64,000 nucleotides of DNA from Bartonella senegalensis OS02 (lineage in GTDB: Bacteria; Pseudomonadota; Alphaproteobacteria; Rhizobiales; Rhizobiaceae). The notes under the pieces are model-generated. The model saw only the letters and a list, made by a program, of their open reading frames with translations. It was not told where the DNA came from and made no database searches. Shown piece after piece: positions 9,447-19,304 of the stretch (its first letter is position 1; each line of letters begins with the position of its first letter). Where the stretch lies: the NCBI RefSeq assembly GCF_000312545.1, contig NZ_HE997540.1:813703-877702 (forward strand), written 5' to 3'. A program made the translations under genes and the position numbers.

Positions 9447-11888
9447 TTGTCTATTAAAAATGAAAACATCAAAAGTTTTTTAGCAATAAAGCTTTTGTAT
9501 GTGCGCATTTTGATGTGGTGTATTCTCTTTTTTGAGCGAATATGGGTACAGTTATTGCCATTTTTTCTCGTTCTCAGTCTCTTTTGTTCACTCAGTTGGT
9601 TTGGTATTTTTGGCATTCTGGGATATTGGACGCATTTACTATTATTTGTGTTTATTCTTTTTTCTGCCGTGGCAAATTTGCTTTTTCTTGTCAACTTTCG
9701 TTTGCCTACTTTCAGGGAAGTTAATTACCGTCTTGAACAAGAAAATGGTCTCAAAAATCAGCCTTTGAGTGTTCAAAAAGATCGTTTATGTCCTGAAAAT
9801 AATGAAGATTTTCATCAAATTATTTGGCGCGAACATCAACGCCGTATGGCCAAACAATTATATCATCTCAAAACTGGGATTGCTTATCCTAATAGTGCGG
9901 CTTTTGATCCTTTGGCGCTTAGGACTGTTTGTGTTCTCCTTTGTGTTTGTGCTTTTAGTTTTTCTTTTGGCTCGTTAGGGGGGCGCTTGGCAGATGCGTT
10001 TGATTTTCGTCCTCTCATCGATGAAGCATCTATGCGCATTGATGCTTGGGTAACACCACCTGCTTATACCGGTATGGCACCCATTTATTTAACACAAGGT
10101 GAGACAACACATTTTGCTGTTCCTGAAGGAAGTAGTGTGGTTGTGCGTGTTGTTAATGGTGCTGGTGTTACAGTAAAAGCGCTCGTTAAAGAAGATACCC
10201 ATAAAGTTTTGTTTTCCAAGAAAAGCGAAAAAACGCCTTTAAATGATCCAATTGTTCATTTTGAAACGCACTTAGAACGTTCAATAGATTTGCTCGTATC
10301 ATCACGTCACAAGCAACTGCAGTGGTTTTTGCAGGTGATTAAGGATCAGCACCCGACAATTCGTTGGTTAGAAAAACCAGGGCGAATTTTGACGGGTTCG
10401 TTAGAGCTTCAGTATGAGTTGGAGGATGATTATGGAGTGACAAAGGCTTTTGTTGAAATAGAGCCTTTTCTTGATAAGCACAAAAACACTGCTGTCCTTT
10501 ATAAGGCGCCTGAAATAAAACTGCTTCTCCCGCGTGGTGGAAAGGGTAAAATGCGGACGGTACAGGATGTCTCAGCGCATCCATGGGCTGGTTCGGAGGT
10601 TAAAATTACTTTGGTAGCAGAGGATGGTGCTGGGCAAAAAGCGCGGAGCAAAACGTTTGTTATGACGTTACCGCAGCGTGTTTTTTCTCATCCTGTTGCG
10701 CGTGCAGTGGGTGAATTGCGCCGTTTGTTGGCTCTTGATGCTGCTAAGAAAGAGCGTGTACTCGATATGCTTTCTGCTTTACTGGTGCGGCCAGAAGATG
10801 GGCTTAAAAATGCGACACATTTTCTTGCTCTACAGAGTGCGTGGACAAAGCTTTCTATGGCTGAGACAGAGGATGATCTGCGCAATGTGGTCGATTATTT
10901 ATGGCAGATCGCTTTGGGGATTGAAGGTAATCAGCTCCAATCCACTCAGAAAAATTTAAAACAAGCACAAGCCGCTTTGCGTGATGCACTTCGCTATGGT
11001 GCTTCAGCTGCGGAAATTGAACGGTTAATGGCCGATTTACGCCAAGCTATGGATGATTATGTCCGTAGCTTGGCTGAAAGGGCACAAAATAATAGTAAAA
11101 ATAGCAAAAATAGTGATCTGAACCGTTCTCCTCTTTCAGAGGATACATTAAAAGAAAAGCTCAATTTAATTGAAGAAATGGCCAAAACTGGCTCTTCTTT
11201 AGCAGCTGAACAGCTGTTGTCTGAGGTTGAACAAATCCTCGATCATTTGCAAGTGCAAAAAAATAATCAAGGGGAGGAGAAGACCAAAAATCAATTCGCA
11301 CAAATGAAAGAAAAAATGGATCAGCTTGGTGAGGTGATGCGTCGTCAGCAAGAAATTCTCAATGAAACACATCAGTTGGAAATGGAACAACGACGTGGAG
11401 AAAATGTGCCAGAACAGCAAAGAAAATCTTTACAAAAACGTCAGGCTGAATTGCAGTTAGAATTATCTACTTTAGAAAAAGAACTATCAGAGAAAGGGTT
11501 TGAACAGAGTGACCAATTGAAAAAAGCAGAGGAAAAAATGAATTCCGCAGAAGTTGCTCTTGAGAACGGAGATCATCAAATATCCATGCAAAACCAGTCA
11601 GCTGCTCTAGAATCATTAAGGCAAGGCGCACAAAATATTTTAGAAAAAATGCGTAAAGTCCTTAAAGAAGCAGGAGATCATCAAAATGCTATTTCTGGTC
11701 ATCAAGATCCCTTAGGACGCCCACTTTCTTCAAAAAACACTCAAGGGCAAGAAGGGGGAGCTATTCCACAAGAAAGTGATCAAATTCGCGCGCGGCAAAT
11801 TTTAGAAGAAATTCGTAAACGTCTTAGTAAAGAGCATATTCTAGAAGCAGAAAAAAACTATCTTGAAAGGGTGCTTGATTTTCATTAA
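9447..11888 (+). CDS. DUF4175 / TIGR02302 family membrane protein
   Basis: 813 residues. The N-terminus has two adjacent hydrophobic helices (about residues 28-75) and a third near 155-175; a large, probably periplasmic domain follows (WVTPPAYTGMAP, GSSVVVRV, ELEDDYGV). The C-terminal third is a long Gln/Glu/Lys-rich coiled coil with many acidic and Met residues (about 540-800). This architecture and its position after lysA match the alphaproteobacterial TIGR02302 family, whose function is unknown. Start is TTG 9447 with AAGGGG eight bases upstream; no better ATG lies in frame nearby. Identity rests on architecture and synteny. Confidence 0.85.
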   Translation: MSIKNENIKSFLAIKLLYVRILMWCILFFERIWVQLLPFFLVLSLFCSLSWFGIFGILGYWTHLLLFVFILFSAVANLLFLVNFRLPTFREVNYRLEQENGLKNQPLSVQKDRLCPENNEDFHQIIWREHQRRMAKQLYHLKTGIAYPNSAAFDPLALRTVCVLLCVCAFSFSFGSLGGRLADAFDFRPLIDEASMRIDAWVTPPAYTGMAPIYLTQGETTHFAVPEGSSVVVRVVNGAGVTVKALVKEDTHKVLFSKKSEKTPLNDPIVHFETHLERSIDLLVSSRHKQLQWFLQVIKDQHPTIRWLEKPGRILTGSLELQYELEDDYGVTKAFVEIEPFLDKHKNTAVLYKAPEIKLLLPRGGKGKMRTVQDVSAHPWAGSEVKITLVAEDGAGQKARSKTFVMTLPQRVFSHPVARAVGELRRLLALDAAKKERVLDMLSALLVRPEDGLKNATHFLALQSAWTKLSMAETEDDLRNVVDYLWQIALGIEGNQLQSTQKNLKQAQAALRDALRYGASAAEIERLMADLRQAMDDYVRSLAERAQNNSKNSKNSDLNRSPLSEDTLKEKLNLIEEMAKTGSSLAAEQLLSEVEQILDHLQVQKNNQGEEKTKNQFAQMKEKMDQLGEVMRRQQEILNETHQLEMEQRRGENVPEQQRKSLQKRQAELQLELSTLEKELSEKGFEQSDQLKKAEEKMNSAEVALENGDHQISMQNQSAALESLRQGAQNILEKMRKVLKEAGDHQNAISGHQDPLGRPLSSKNTQGQEGGAIPQESDQIRARQILEEIRKRLSKEHILEAEKNYLERVLDFH

Positions 11889-12149
11889 TCGTTTTTTTCT
11901 TTATAAATATCAAAAAAAAGCCTATTGGAAAGTCTTTATAGTGTGCAAATTGCAAAATTAAGCAATATGATGCAAAGTGCATTGAGTGTAGTGGTCAGAG
12001 AAACTTTCTGTGCTGCTTTTGGGATTATTGGGGTTTAAAATATGAAATATTAAAGTTTTCGCCATTGCGGAAAAAAGGCAAAGGTCCATATAAGTGGGGT
12101 ATATGGGAGCTTGTGATGTTGGAAAATTTTTTCTACACGGTATGTTGAT

Positions 12150-12884
12150 GTGGATATAGTCACACTTAAAGATTTTTATGCTTCTGCTCTTGGTAGGCGT
12201 GTTCAGCAGACATTGTGTGATCAGTTAAATTTATGTTGGCCGGATCTTACTGGTAAAACAGTCATGGGTTTTGGTTATGCACTCCCTTATCTTTCTGCTT
12301 TGCGTACGCGTGCACAACAATGTGTAGCTTTTATGCCCGCTGGTCAGGGAGCTTTGCCATGGCCTTGTGCTGATAAGGTTGCAACAGCACTTGTTTTTGA
12401 AGAAGACTTACCGCTTCCTGATGCTTCAATTGATTGTATTTTATTGGTGCATGCACTTGAGTATACAGAAAATTCATCTGAAACATTGAATGAAATATGG
12501 CGTGTTTTAGCTCACAATGGTCAGTTGATTGTTATTGTTCCTAATCGCTCTGGTCTTTGGGCGCGCAATGCTTGCACACCCTTTGGTTATGGTGAACCTT
12601 ATAGTCGGCAACAAATTGTTCGTTTGTTTGAAAAAACACATTTTATTGCTGGATCAATACAAGAAGTGGTACATTATATGCCGTCTTCAGGTTCTGTCTC
12701 ACATTTTTTTTCTTTTCTTTATGAACCAATTGCACGCCATCTTTTACCTTATTTTGGTGGACTTTTAGTTTGTCAGGCTCAAAAACGTGTTTATCAAGGT
12801 TTGCTTGTGCAGCGTCGCCAGTCGCGGCGTGTTTTTATGCCTGCGCTGTTGCCACAAGCACGTGAGAGCTCTCTCTCCTTTTGA
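12150..12884 (+). CDS. Class I SAM-dependent methyltransferase
   Basis: 244 residues. A Rossmann-type methyltransferase: motif I is degenerate (KTVMGFGYALPYL), an acidic loop follows, and PLPDASIDCILLVHALEY is the classic motif of type-11 methyltransferases, followed by LNEIWRVLAHNGQLIVIVPN. The substrate is unknown. The start is GTG 12150; the nearby ATGs are out of frame and stop at once. It stands alone, with a 260-base gap before it and integrase debris after. In other Rhizobiales a similar gene neighbours gloB, which is not here. Confidence 0.82.
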   Translation: MDIVTLKDFYASALGRRVQQTLCDQLNLCWPDLTGKTVMGFGYALPYLSALRTRAQQCVAFMPAGQGALPWPCADKVATALVFEEDLPLPDASIDCILLVHALEYTENSSETLNEIWRVLAHNGQLIVIVPNRSGLWARNACTPFGYGEPYSRQQIVRLFEKTHFIAGSIQEVVHYMPSSGSVSHFFSFLYEPIARHLLPYFGGLLVCQAQKRVYQGLLVQRRQSRRVFMPALLPQARESSLSF

Positions 12885-12974
12885 TTTTGAGATTATGCTA
12901 CTTGTCTTAATGCTTTTTATTTAGTACGTTCTTTCATCGGAGGAACATTCTTCATGCAAAGCAGAAATGCTATT

Positions 12975-13560
12975 GTGTTGCAAATTCATGCACTTGCTTG
13001 AAAAAAATTCAGTTAGAGTGCTAAATCAATCTGACGATAACGTTTCAAAGATGGAGATTGCGCATTGCTTCGCGCTTTTGTTTATTGCGTGTCTACAATG
13101 GGGTCACGACCCTCACGTAAAATAGAACGCCACCCAGTCGCAAATTCAAGGGCTTGTTTTAAAAGGACATCTCTCAACACTCCCAAGCTCATTTTACTGC
13201 GGCGTCTGTGAAGGGTATAACGATAAATCGATTGAGTATCCCCATCTTTACGCTTGTGGAGAAGCAAGCCGCAACCATCATACTCTTTGCCTCCCCTCAC
13301 ATGTTGCACCAGTCCTTGACATTTAAGACGATTCATAAGAGGAATTTTTAGTCCTTTCTTGAAGGGTTTTCTATCGACACACACTTATCCCGCTTGTTCT
13401 GTGCAAACAAGTGGTTTTGATTGATTCAACATACACAGATTTGAAATGAGAGAATGTTAACAGTCTTCGGGGTTCTCATACAATGTGAATAATGCTAAAT
13501 TATCATTATAAATCAATATCTTGTAACAAGTTGTATAAGGCAAGATCTATGGACCACTAA
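12975..13560 (-). pseudogene. P4-type phage integrase, N-terminal remnant with leader
   Basis: A 100-codon frame (13384 down to 13082) encodes the arm-type DNA-binding domain (DUF4102) of a P4-like tyrosine integrase: DGCGLLLHKRKDG, YRYTLHRRRSKMSLGVLRDV, LLKQALEFATGWRSIL and REGRDPI. Family members have about 400 residues, so only the first quarter remains and all catalytic residues are gone. The segment 13385-13560 is its upstream leader and recurs at other sites in this window. A second scrap of the same region (GCAAATTC, CACTTGCTTGAAAA) lies at about 12975-13025. This is the best-preserved of the copies. Confidence 0.75.
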
Positions 13561-13840
13561 TTTTGGCGCTTGTAAAAAGAAAAACCAGTACTACCATTTT
13601 ATTTGGCCGGCTTCCCGCTTTCATGATTTTTACAGTGAGAGGCAGTATCAGAGGAATTGTTAGTTCTTTTACAGCACTTTTATCCATACATTCATTTTGC
13701 TTATGACATGTAAGCGAATGATTTTTTCTGATTGTGAATGCTAAGGTTTGAAAGAGGAAGCTTTACTTGTACGTGGAGTTTGAATTTAAAGTGTAAAATG
13801 ATAAATTCTTTTCATCAATTAAAATTTTTAAATTTGCTTT
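13561..13840 (-). pseudogene. Second degenerate integrase leader/N-terminus copy
   Basis: Directly behind the previous copy lies another, more eroded one. Landmarks in the same order are AGAGGAATTGTTAGTTCTTTTACAG, then CTTTTATCC, GCAAGCGA-like GTAAGCGAATGATTTT, CTGATTGTG, and the distal TGATAAATTCTTTTCATCAATT block corresponding to the TTATNNTTATANATCAAT block of the leader. No coding frame remains. Alignment by eye only. Confidence 0.5.
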
Positions 13841-13911
13841 ATTTTGCTGTCTGCGAGAATAAATGAATTGGCATCACAATCATTTTTGCAGCAATAAAAC
13901 TGTTGTGAGAC

Positions 13912-14595
13912 TTAAAGATTAAGACGATATCCGTTTTGATCTGTAATGAGGAGTTGTGCATTAGAGGGATCTTTTTCGATTTTTTGTCGCAAACGATAAA
14001 TATGGGTCTCTAATGTATGGGTGACAATGTTCTCTTTGTAGCCCCAAATCTGTTCTAAAAGTGTTTCACGATTGACAATTTGCTCGTTGGTGCAAGAGAG
14101 ATATTTAAGAATGGCAGCCTCTTTTTCTGTGAGGCGAATTTTGTTGTTTTGTTGATCAATGAGGAGTTTTTGTCCGGGTTTAAAAATATAAGGACCAATG
14201 TGCAAAATGGAATCGTCACTTTGTTCATATTGACGCAGTTGGGTGCGAATCCGTGCTAAAAGTACTGCAAAACGAAACGGCTTTGTCACATAATCGTTGG
14301 CACCTGTTTCAGGATCTAAAAGAGTATCGCAATTTGTGTCATCATTCGTGATCATAATAATGGGGGCACGAAATCCTTTGATGCGTAATTTTTTAACGGC
14401 TTTATGGCCTTCAAAATCAGGAAATTCAGTCCCAAAAATCGCCAAATCAACATTCTCTTTTTGGGCTATTGTTATCCCAGTTTCAGCTGTTTTTGCTTGG
14501 AAAACTTTAAATTCTTTATGAATTTGTAATTGCTCTATCAGAATAGGGCGCAAATCATCATCATTTTCGGCAATTAAAAGAGTATAGAAATTCAT
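13912..14595 (-). CDS. OmpR-type response regulator lacking the phospho-acceptor Asp
   Basis: 227 residues: a receiver domain (about 1-118) and a C-terminal winged helix (about 128-227; [27 protein letters not shown]). It resembles the orphan OmpR-like regulators of Rhizobiales. The acidic pocket (AENDDD), the switch-region Thr (MITNDD) and the conserved Lys (YVTKPF) are kept, but the phosphorylatable Asp, expected in 'I-x-D-x-x-x-P', is Gly in [10 protein letters not shown] (residue 55, codon GGG). It therefore probably acts without Asp phosphorylation. No histidine kinase is nearby. DNA-binding helices look intact, so it is likely a functional, constitutive or otherwise controlled regulator. 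It is divergent from the L,D-transpeptidase gene. Confidence 0.9.
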   Translation of the reverse strand: MNFYTLLIAENDDDLRPILIEQLQIHKEFKVFQAKTAETGITIAQKENVDLAIFGTEFPDFEGHKAVKKLRIKGFRAPIIMITNDDTNCDTLLDPETGANDYVTKPFRFAVLLARIRTQLRQYEQSDDSILHIGPYIFKPGQKLLIDQQNNKIRLTEKEAAILKYLSCTNEQIVNRETLLEQIWGYKENIVTHTLETHIYRLRQKIEKDPSNAQLLITDQNGYRLNL

Positions 14596-14663
14596 TTTTT
14601 TCCTTATAAGTTATGTTGATGCAGCAACTGTTACCAAAGTAGTTTCATGAAAAATGAGATCTC

Positions 14664-15227
14664 ATGCAAGGAAAATTAAAAAAGAAACTCTATAAAAAAC
14701 AAAGTTTTGTTCATTTTATGGTTATTCGACGACAAGCAGGTCATTGTGCACGTGGTATTTTGCGTGTTGGTCAGAATCATTTTTTTTGTGCTCTAGGGCG
14801 GACTGGTATTTCTGCGTTGAAGCGTGAAGGTGATGGTGCAACACCTTTGGCACGGATGCGTTTTTTAAGGGGGTTTCGCGGTAATTCTTCTTATTTTTTT
14901 CCACGTTCCGTTTTGCCTTTTCGTCGTATTCGAGTGCAGGATGGTTGGTGTGATGTGAGTGGTGATGCCAATTATAATCGTTTGGTACGTTTTCCTTATT
15001 GTAAAAGTGCTGAAAAAATGCATCGTGAAGATGGACTTTATGATATTGTTTTGGTTCTGGACTGGAATATTACAGAGAGAAAAATGGCAAGAGGAAGTGC
15101 CATTTTTATGCATTTAGCACGAGAAGGTTATACCCCAACAAAAGGATGTATTGCGCTTTCTCGCCGTGATATGAAACGCCTTTTGCCGCATATTAGCCGA
15201 CAGACTACAATTATTATTGCCAGTTGA
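14664..15227 (+). CDS. L,D-transpeptidase family protein (YkuD-like)
   Basis: 187 residues from ATG 14664, or 169 from ATG 14718; neither has a good ribosome-binding site, and homologues tend to begin near the second. It belongs to the COG3786-type subgroup: KREGDGATPLARM, YNRLVRFP, LYDIVLVLDWN, the catalytic-site histidine in SAIFMHLAR and the cysteine in TKGCIALS. These enzymes form 3-3 crosslinks in peptidoglycan or attach proteins to it. I see no clear signal peptide, which is odd for a periplasmic enzyme; the leading KKKLYKKQS stretch is basic but no hydrophobic core follows. Confidence 0.8.
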   Translation: MQGKLKKKLYKKQSFVHFMVIRRQAGHCARGILRVGQNHFFCALGRTGISALKREGDGATPLARMRFLRGFRGNSSYFFPRSVLPFRRIRVQDGWCDVSGDANYNRLVRFPYCKSAEKMHREDGLYDIVLVLDWNITERKMARGSAIFMHLAREGYTPTKGCIALSRRDMKRLLPHISRQTTIIIAS

Positions 15228-15986
15228 AGATTTCCGCTTTATTTTTATCCTCTTTCTTTCATTCTGTTTTATGGTTTTCAAAAGCATTTCAAAGTAAAAT
15301 ATCCTATATTATTGAGTCAAAATATGCACATCGCTTTTGTTTTTGCTTGTCGCTTTCCTGTGAGAGAGTCCTCTCTCTTTTAAAGAAGAGTGAAGAAGAG
15401 TGAGCCATTGTGCTCTAAGCTGGCACCATCATATTATTTGTCAGATTCCAAGGTTGCTATAATCCTTGCATAAGATAGTTTGTGAAAGGCATTTTTATTC
15501 CTTTCTTTGCTCGTTTTATCCACATGGTAATCTCGCTTGTAGCGTGCAAGAGAATGGTTTTGTTTGATTCGATATCAGAGGGGATAAAATGGGAGAATTT
15601 TACGGTATTAAGGTTTCTCATTCAAGGAGCAAAACAATAAATTATCTTTATAAATAAAGATGATAAATCTTTTGTCACAAACTTGTTTTAAAAAGGTATT
15701 TCACTTTGCATTCAATGCTTTTTTGGTGTTTACTATGAATGGCTATAAGATAAAAACAACTTGGTATTCTCTTGCTTATTATTGTTTTTCTTCGATCTTG
15801 ATCTGATCTCTTTCTCTTTTTATCATTCGTAAGAGCTATTTTCATTTTTGCTCAAAAGTCTTTTTATCCATCTCTTTTTTTGGGGGCTGTGCGAAGAAAC
15901 GATTTTTTGTTCTGAAGAGGCGGGATAGAAAGTGAGACGATATCATTTTACTGCATTGAGATGGTTTCATTCAATATTATTGTAAA
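15228..15986. other. Gap containing an integrase remnant
   Basis: 760 bases without an intact gene. The central part, 15413-15665, is one of the degenerate integrase copies listed separately; the rest is AT-rich with no recognisable signal. Confidence 0.55.
15413..15665 (-). pseudogene. Degenerate integrase leader/N-terminus copy
   Basis: Shares, in order, GGCACCATCATATT, CAAGGTTGC, TTTTATTCCTTTCTT, CGCTTGTAGCGTGCAAG, GGTTTTGTTTGATTC, TCTCATTCAAG and AATTATCTTTATAAAT with the copies at 13.3 and 44.0 kb. It has no usable frame. Reading on the minus strand, the leader comes first and the N-terminal coding part second. Confidence 0.6.
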
Positions 15987-16415
15987 TTAGTCCTCTTCTC
16001 TCTTAAGATTGCCCATCAAACAGATTTCTCTCCATTCATCTTCTGTGACGGGTTGTACGGATAAACGGCTGACATTGACCAATACCATATTTTTTAGTTT
16101 TGGATTAGCCTTGATTTGTTTTAAGGAAACAGGGGTTGGTATATCATAGAGAGCACGGATATTTACACATTCCCAACGTGGATCCGTGGTTGTCGAGTCT
16201 TGGTGTGCTTCAGCACAGACTTCTACAATGCCTACGATTTCTAAACCTTTATTTGAGTGATAAAAAAAGCCTTTATCCCCATATTTCATAGCGCGCATAT
16301 TGTTACGGGCTTGATAGTTGCGGACACCATCCCATTGTTCGCTAGCGGCACCTTTTTGCTTCTGCATGTCCCATGACCATTTATGGGGTTCAGATTTAAA
16401 AAGCCAGTAAGCCAT
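15987..16415 (-). CDS. EVE domain-containing protein
   Basis: 142 residues, a complete single EVE domain (PUA-like fold). Features are the N-terminal MAYWLFKSEPHKWSW, the WDGVRNYQARNNMR motif, GDKGFFYHS and the VGIVEVC strand. EVE proteins are thought to bind modified bases in nucleic acids; in proteobacteria the role is unproven. The start has a GGAGG-like site upstream (revcomp of GACCTCCTTTTTCAT). In Rhizobiales this gene often sits near tsaD-gpsA-yciI; here gpsA and yciI are missing between it and tsaD. Confidence 0.9.
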   Translation of the reverse strand: MAYWLFKSEPHKWSWDMQKQKGAASEQWDGVRNYQARNNMRAMKYGDKGFFYHSNKGLEIVGIVEVCAEAHQDSTTTDPRWECVNIRALYDIPTPVSLKQIKANPKLKNMVLVNVSRLSVQPVTEDEWREICLMGNLKREED

Positions 16416-17828
16416 GAGACCTCCTTTTTCATGAGATTGTGTCGCATTTTATAAAATATAAGCATTTGTATAGCACATCAGCAATGATTTTGGATTTTAA
16501 ATGGAGTAAAGAGTGCTTCTTCCCAATTTGTTTGTTGCTTTTTTACAAAATAATAAAATTGTGAGAGAGGCATGTACCATATTACCTTGCTTCGAATATC
16601 TCAGATTAAAATTTGAGAATAAAGCTTCAATGGTGATAATGTTCTTTTTGTAACTGTTTCATTGATAACAATGTTCCATTTATAACAAACAAGATTGTCT
16701 CTCAAGGAGAGGCATTCCATCAATAAAGCGTAGGCATTGGCATAAAGTTACGATTTTTTGAGGATAAATTTCTCAGATATTTGTAAGAACTAAAAACCTT
16801 TCCTGTCCTTTTGTTGAAAACGTTCATTTTGTTTTAAAAGTGAGAATTCAAAGATGAGGATTTTCTTTTTATTGCATAGTAGAATGTATTATCCATATGT
16901 CTGTTTATGGCAAGTGGCATTAGCTTCTCTTACTCAGATTTGTGATCTTGGTATCAAAAGATAGCTTGTATCAAGTTTTGGAAGTGTTTGTTAAAGACTA
17001 TGAGGTATAATGGTCAATCTCGTGAAGGAGAAATATCTCTGTTATCCGTGATCCTTCTTATAGCTGGCTTTAGACTTTTCAGCATGAGAGAGTCTTTAAT
17101 AATGAGAGAGTCTTTAATAAAAAGCGGGTTACGATTTGACTGCGAAGTGTTATGCTTTAGTGGGATGTTATAAACTAAACTTTATGTTTTCTTCTTACGC
17201 TAGAGATGGCAATGATAGTATACAAGCATTTCAGTTTTTTAAAGGAGAGGGAAAACGCAAAAACTCTTGCTGAGAGAGGGGAGGCGCTGATACATAAATA
17301 GAAGCGATGAGGAAGAAAAACTGTATTGCTGTCTTCTTTCCATCCAAACAGATAAACAGTGCAGAATTATGATGAAACTTTTACGATGCACGTTATCTTA
17401 TTGAAGGCTTTCGCAATAAATTTAGATACTTTCAATATCCTCTGTTCGTGATTGGATAAAAAGGCTTCTTTTTATGGGCGTGCTGGTTTCTACTTTCATT
17501 GTTCTTAGGCTTACAGAGGAAGGCGCAAAAGACCTCGATATTTTTATAGGATGCATGAAGATATTTTGACTTTAATTTCCTGTTAGCAAGAGCTATCCGG
17601 TTTTATGAAATAGACTTAAGGTCAATCATTAAGCATGTGCAATTTGAGTTGTTCTTTCGGTTTTTGTCTAGAAATTTTGACCAATATGGTCCCATTGAAT
17701 GGGAAGAAAATCTGGCAAGAAATTCATTGCCTCAAGTTCAAAAATTATTGTGATAAGGGTAATGATAAGATACTAAATGATGCGAGTTCATTTTGTGCTC
17801 TTTGAATAGAAGCCGTTGATTTGTTTTC
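16416..17828. other. 1.4-kb gap between EVE and tsaD with mobile-element debris
   Basis: No intact gene. It contains an 18-base direct repeat (ATGAGAGAGTCTTTAATA) twice in tandem at about 17082-17118 and IS5-like transposase debris at about 17240-17540. A 61-codon frame at 16988-17173 spans the repeat but has no family resemblance. Confidence 0.55.
17240..17540 (+). pseudogene. IS5-like transposase C-terminal remnant
   Basis: One frame reads ADT*IEAMRKKNCIAVFFPSK, then two stops, then NFYDARYLIEGFRNKFRYFQ; the next frame continues RDWIKRLLFMGVLVSTFIVL. This follows the C-terminal order of IS5-family DDE transposases (ADKAYD..., G(I)xAVIPPKSN, YKARHxIENFFNKIKxFRRIATRY, then a hydrophobic tail), including the conserved Glu of the DDE triad in LIEGF. 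At least three stops and one frameshift make it dead. The N-terminal two thirds and inverted repeats are not recognisable. Confidence 0.55.
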
Positions 17829-18923
17829 TCATGCTTTTGTTCCACGCCGTCCTGTTCCAATTAAGGGAGCGGATTTTTCATCCAGTGGCCAGCGGGAGCG
17901 AGGAGCAATGTCAAGAGAGCTTTTTTCTCCTCGTGCCAGTCTTTGTGCACCAGCAAAAGCAATCATTGCGGCATTGTCGGTGCATAAGGAAAGAGGAGGC
18001 GCTATAAATTCAAAACCTTGTTGATCGGCAAGTTCTTGCAGTGTTAATCGAATGGCTTGGTTTGCTGCTACGCCTCCTGCAACAACTAAAGCAGGAGGAC
18101 GCGGTCCTTGATGATGAGAAAGAGGATATTGCTGGGTAAAGTGTTGCAGAGCTAAATGAACGCGGTCGTACACTGTGTCGGTAACCGCTGCTTGAAAACT
18201 TGCTGCAATGTCAGCAACATCGCTTTCTGTAAGAGGGGAGAGAGCTGTTGCTGCTTGTCGAACGGCGGTTTTAAGACCAGAAAAAGAAAAATCTAATCGT
18301 TTTTCACCTTTTAAAGGTCTTGGCAGAGAAATACGGTTTTGATTGCCTAATAAAGCCGCTTTTTCAAGTGCTGGACCGCCAGGGTAGGGAAGGCCTAAGA
18401 GTTTTGCTGTTTTATCAAAAGCTTCTCCTAATGCATCGTCAATGGTGGTTCCTAGACGCTGGTAATTTCCTACTCCGTGAACCAGGATTGTTTGTGTATG
18501 TCCCCCTGAAACTAACAGCAATAAATAGGGAAAATGAACATTATGCGTGAGCACTGCTGTTAAAGCATGACCTTCCAGATGATTAACACCAATAAAGGGT
18601 TTTCCAGTAGCAAGAGACAGGGCTTTCGCACTCATAACGCCTACTAAAAGTCCTCCTATCAAACCAGGACCACTTGTGACTGCAATGGCATCAATGTCTT
18701 TCAGTTTTATATGGGATTCTCTGAGAGCTTTCAGAATTAAATCATCAAGAATTTCAACATGGGCACGCGCAGCAATTTCAGGAACAACACCGCCATAAGG
18801 TGCATGATGATCTGTTTGGCTCCAAACAATGTTGGAAAGAATTTGGCTGTTGCCTCCAATAGTGTGTTCAATAACAGCAGTAGCAGTTTCATCGCAACTT
18901 GTTTCTATTCCTAACAGACGCAT
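17829..18923 (-). CDS. tsaD: tRNA N6-threonylcarbamoyladenosine transferase TsaD
   Basis: 364 residues from ATG 18923 (a TTG three codons earlier is possible). With TsaB/TsaE and TsaC it makes t6A37 on ANN-decoding tRNAs. It shows the ASKHA-fold start [11 protein letters not shown], the metal-binding HVEIL and NHLEGH histidines, SGGHT and the late metal/nucleotide motif [10 protein letters not shown] with [11 protein letters not shown]. The length fits the family. It is divergent from the mitofilin-like gene; in most Rhizobiales hemC and hemD lie between them. Confidence 0.95.
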   Translation of the reverse strand: MRLLGIETSCDETATAVIEHTIGGNSQILSNIVWSQTDHHAPYGGVVPEIAARAHVEILDDLILKALRESHIKLKDIDAIAVTSGPGLIGGLLVGVMSAKALSLATGKPFIGVNHLEGHALTAVLTHNVHFPYLLLLVSGGHTQTILVHGVGNYQRLGTTIDDALGEAFDKTAKLLGLPYPGGPALEKAALLGNQNRISLPRPLKGEKRLDFSFSGLKTAVRQAATALSPLTESDVADIAASFQAAVTDTVYDRVHLALQHFTQQYPLSHHQGPRPPALVVAGGVAANQAIRLTLQELADQQGFEFIAPPLSLCTDNAAMIAFAGAQRLARGEKSSLDIAPRSRWPLDEKSAPLIGTGRRGTKA

Positions 18924-19304
18924 TTCAAACAAAACCTTATGTTTAAGCTTCTTTCATATGTGGGTAGCATGGACAGGCAAAGATGCAAAGAACTTCCCTT
19001 AAAATTAATTCCTTTCATAAAAAATGCATTTTAGCATTTTTCCTGAATATAATTGCTCTCTTGATTAAAAATGAAGCTCTGTTTTTCAGTATAAAATGAT
19101 GATGTTTTTTTTAAAAGCTTGTTTCTTAAGCTCTATAATTATAAATACTTTAAAGAAGGATGCACTGTTGAAAAATTTTATGCAGAAATACTCTTGATAA
19201 AAAGAGTGTAAAATAGATTCTATTGTTTGAGAAATGTTTCAGTTTTAAAGATTTTTTCATTTTGTTATTTTATCGTTAAAAAAAGTACCAAAAAAGTGAT
19301 TGAG
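18924..19304. other. Divergent gap tsaD / mitofilin-like; hemC-hemD absent
   Basis: About 380 bases, AT-rich, holding promoters for both directions. No residue of hemC or hemD is visible, although those genes normally separate these neighbours in Rhizobiales. Confidence 0.5.

Noticed and set aside
13082..13384. Functional small DNA-binding protein
   Set aside because: The frame is an intact-looking arm-binding domain, but repeated decayed copies and lack of the catalytic part point to an integrase remnant.
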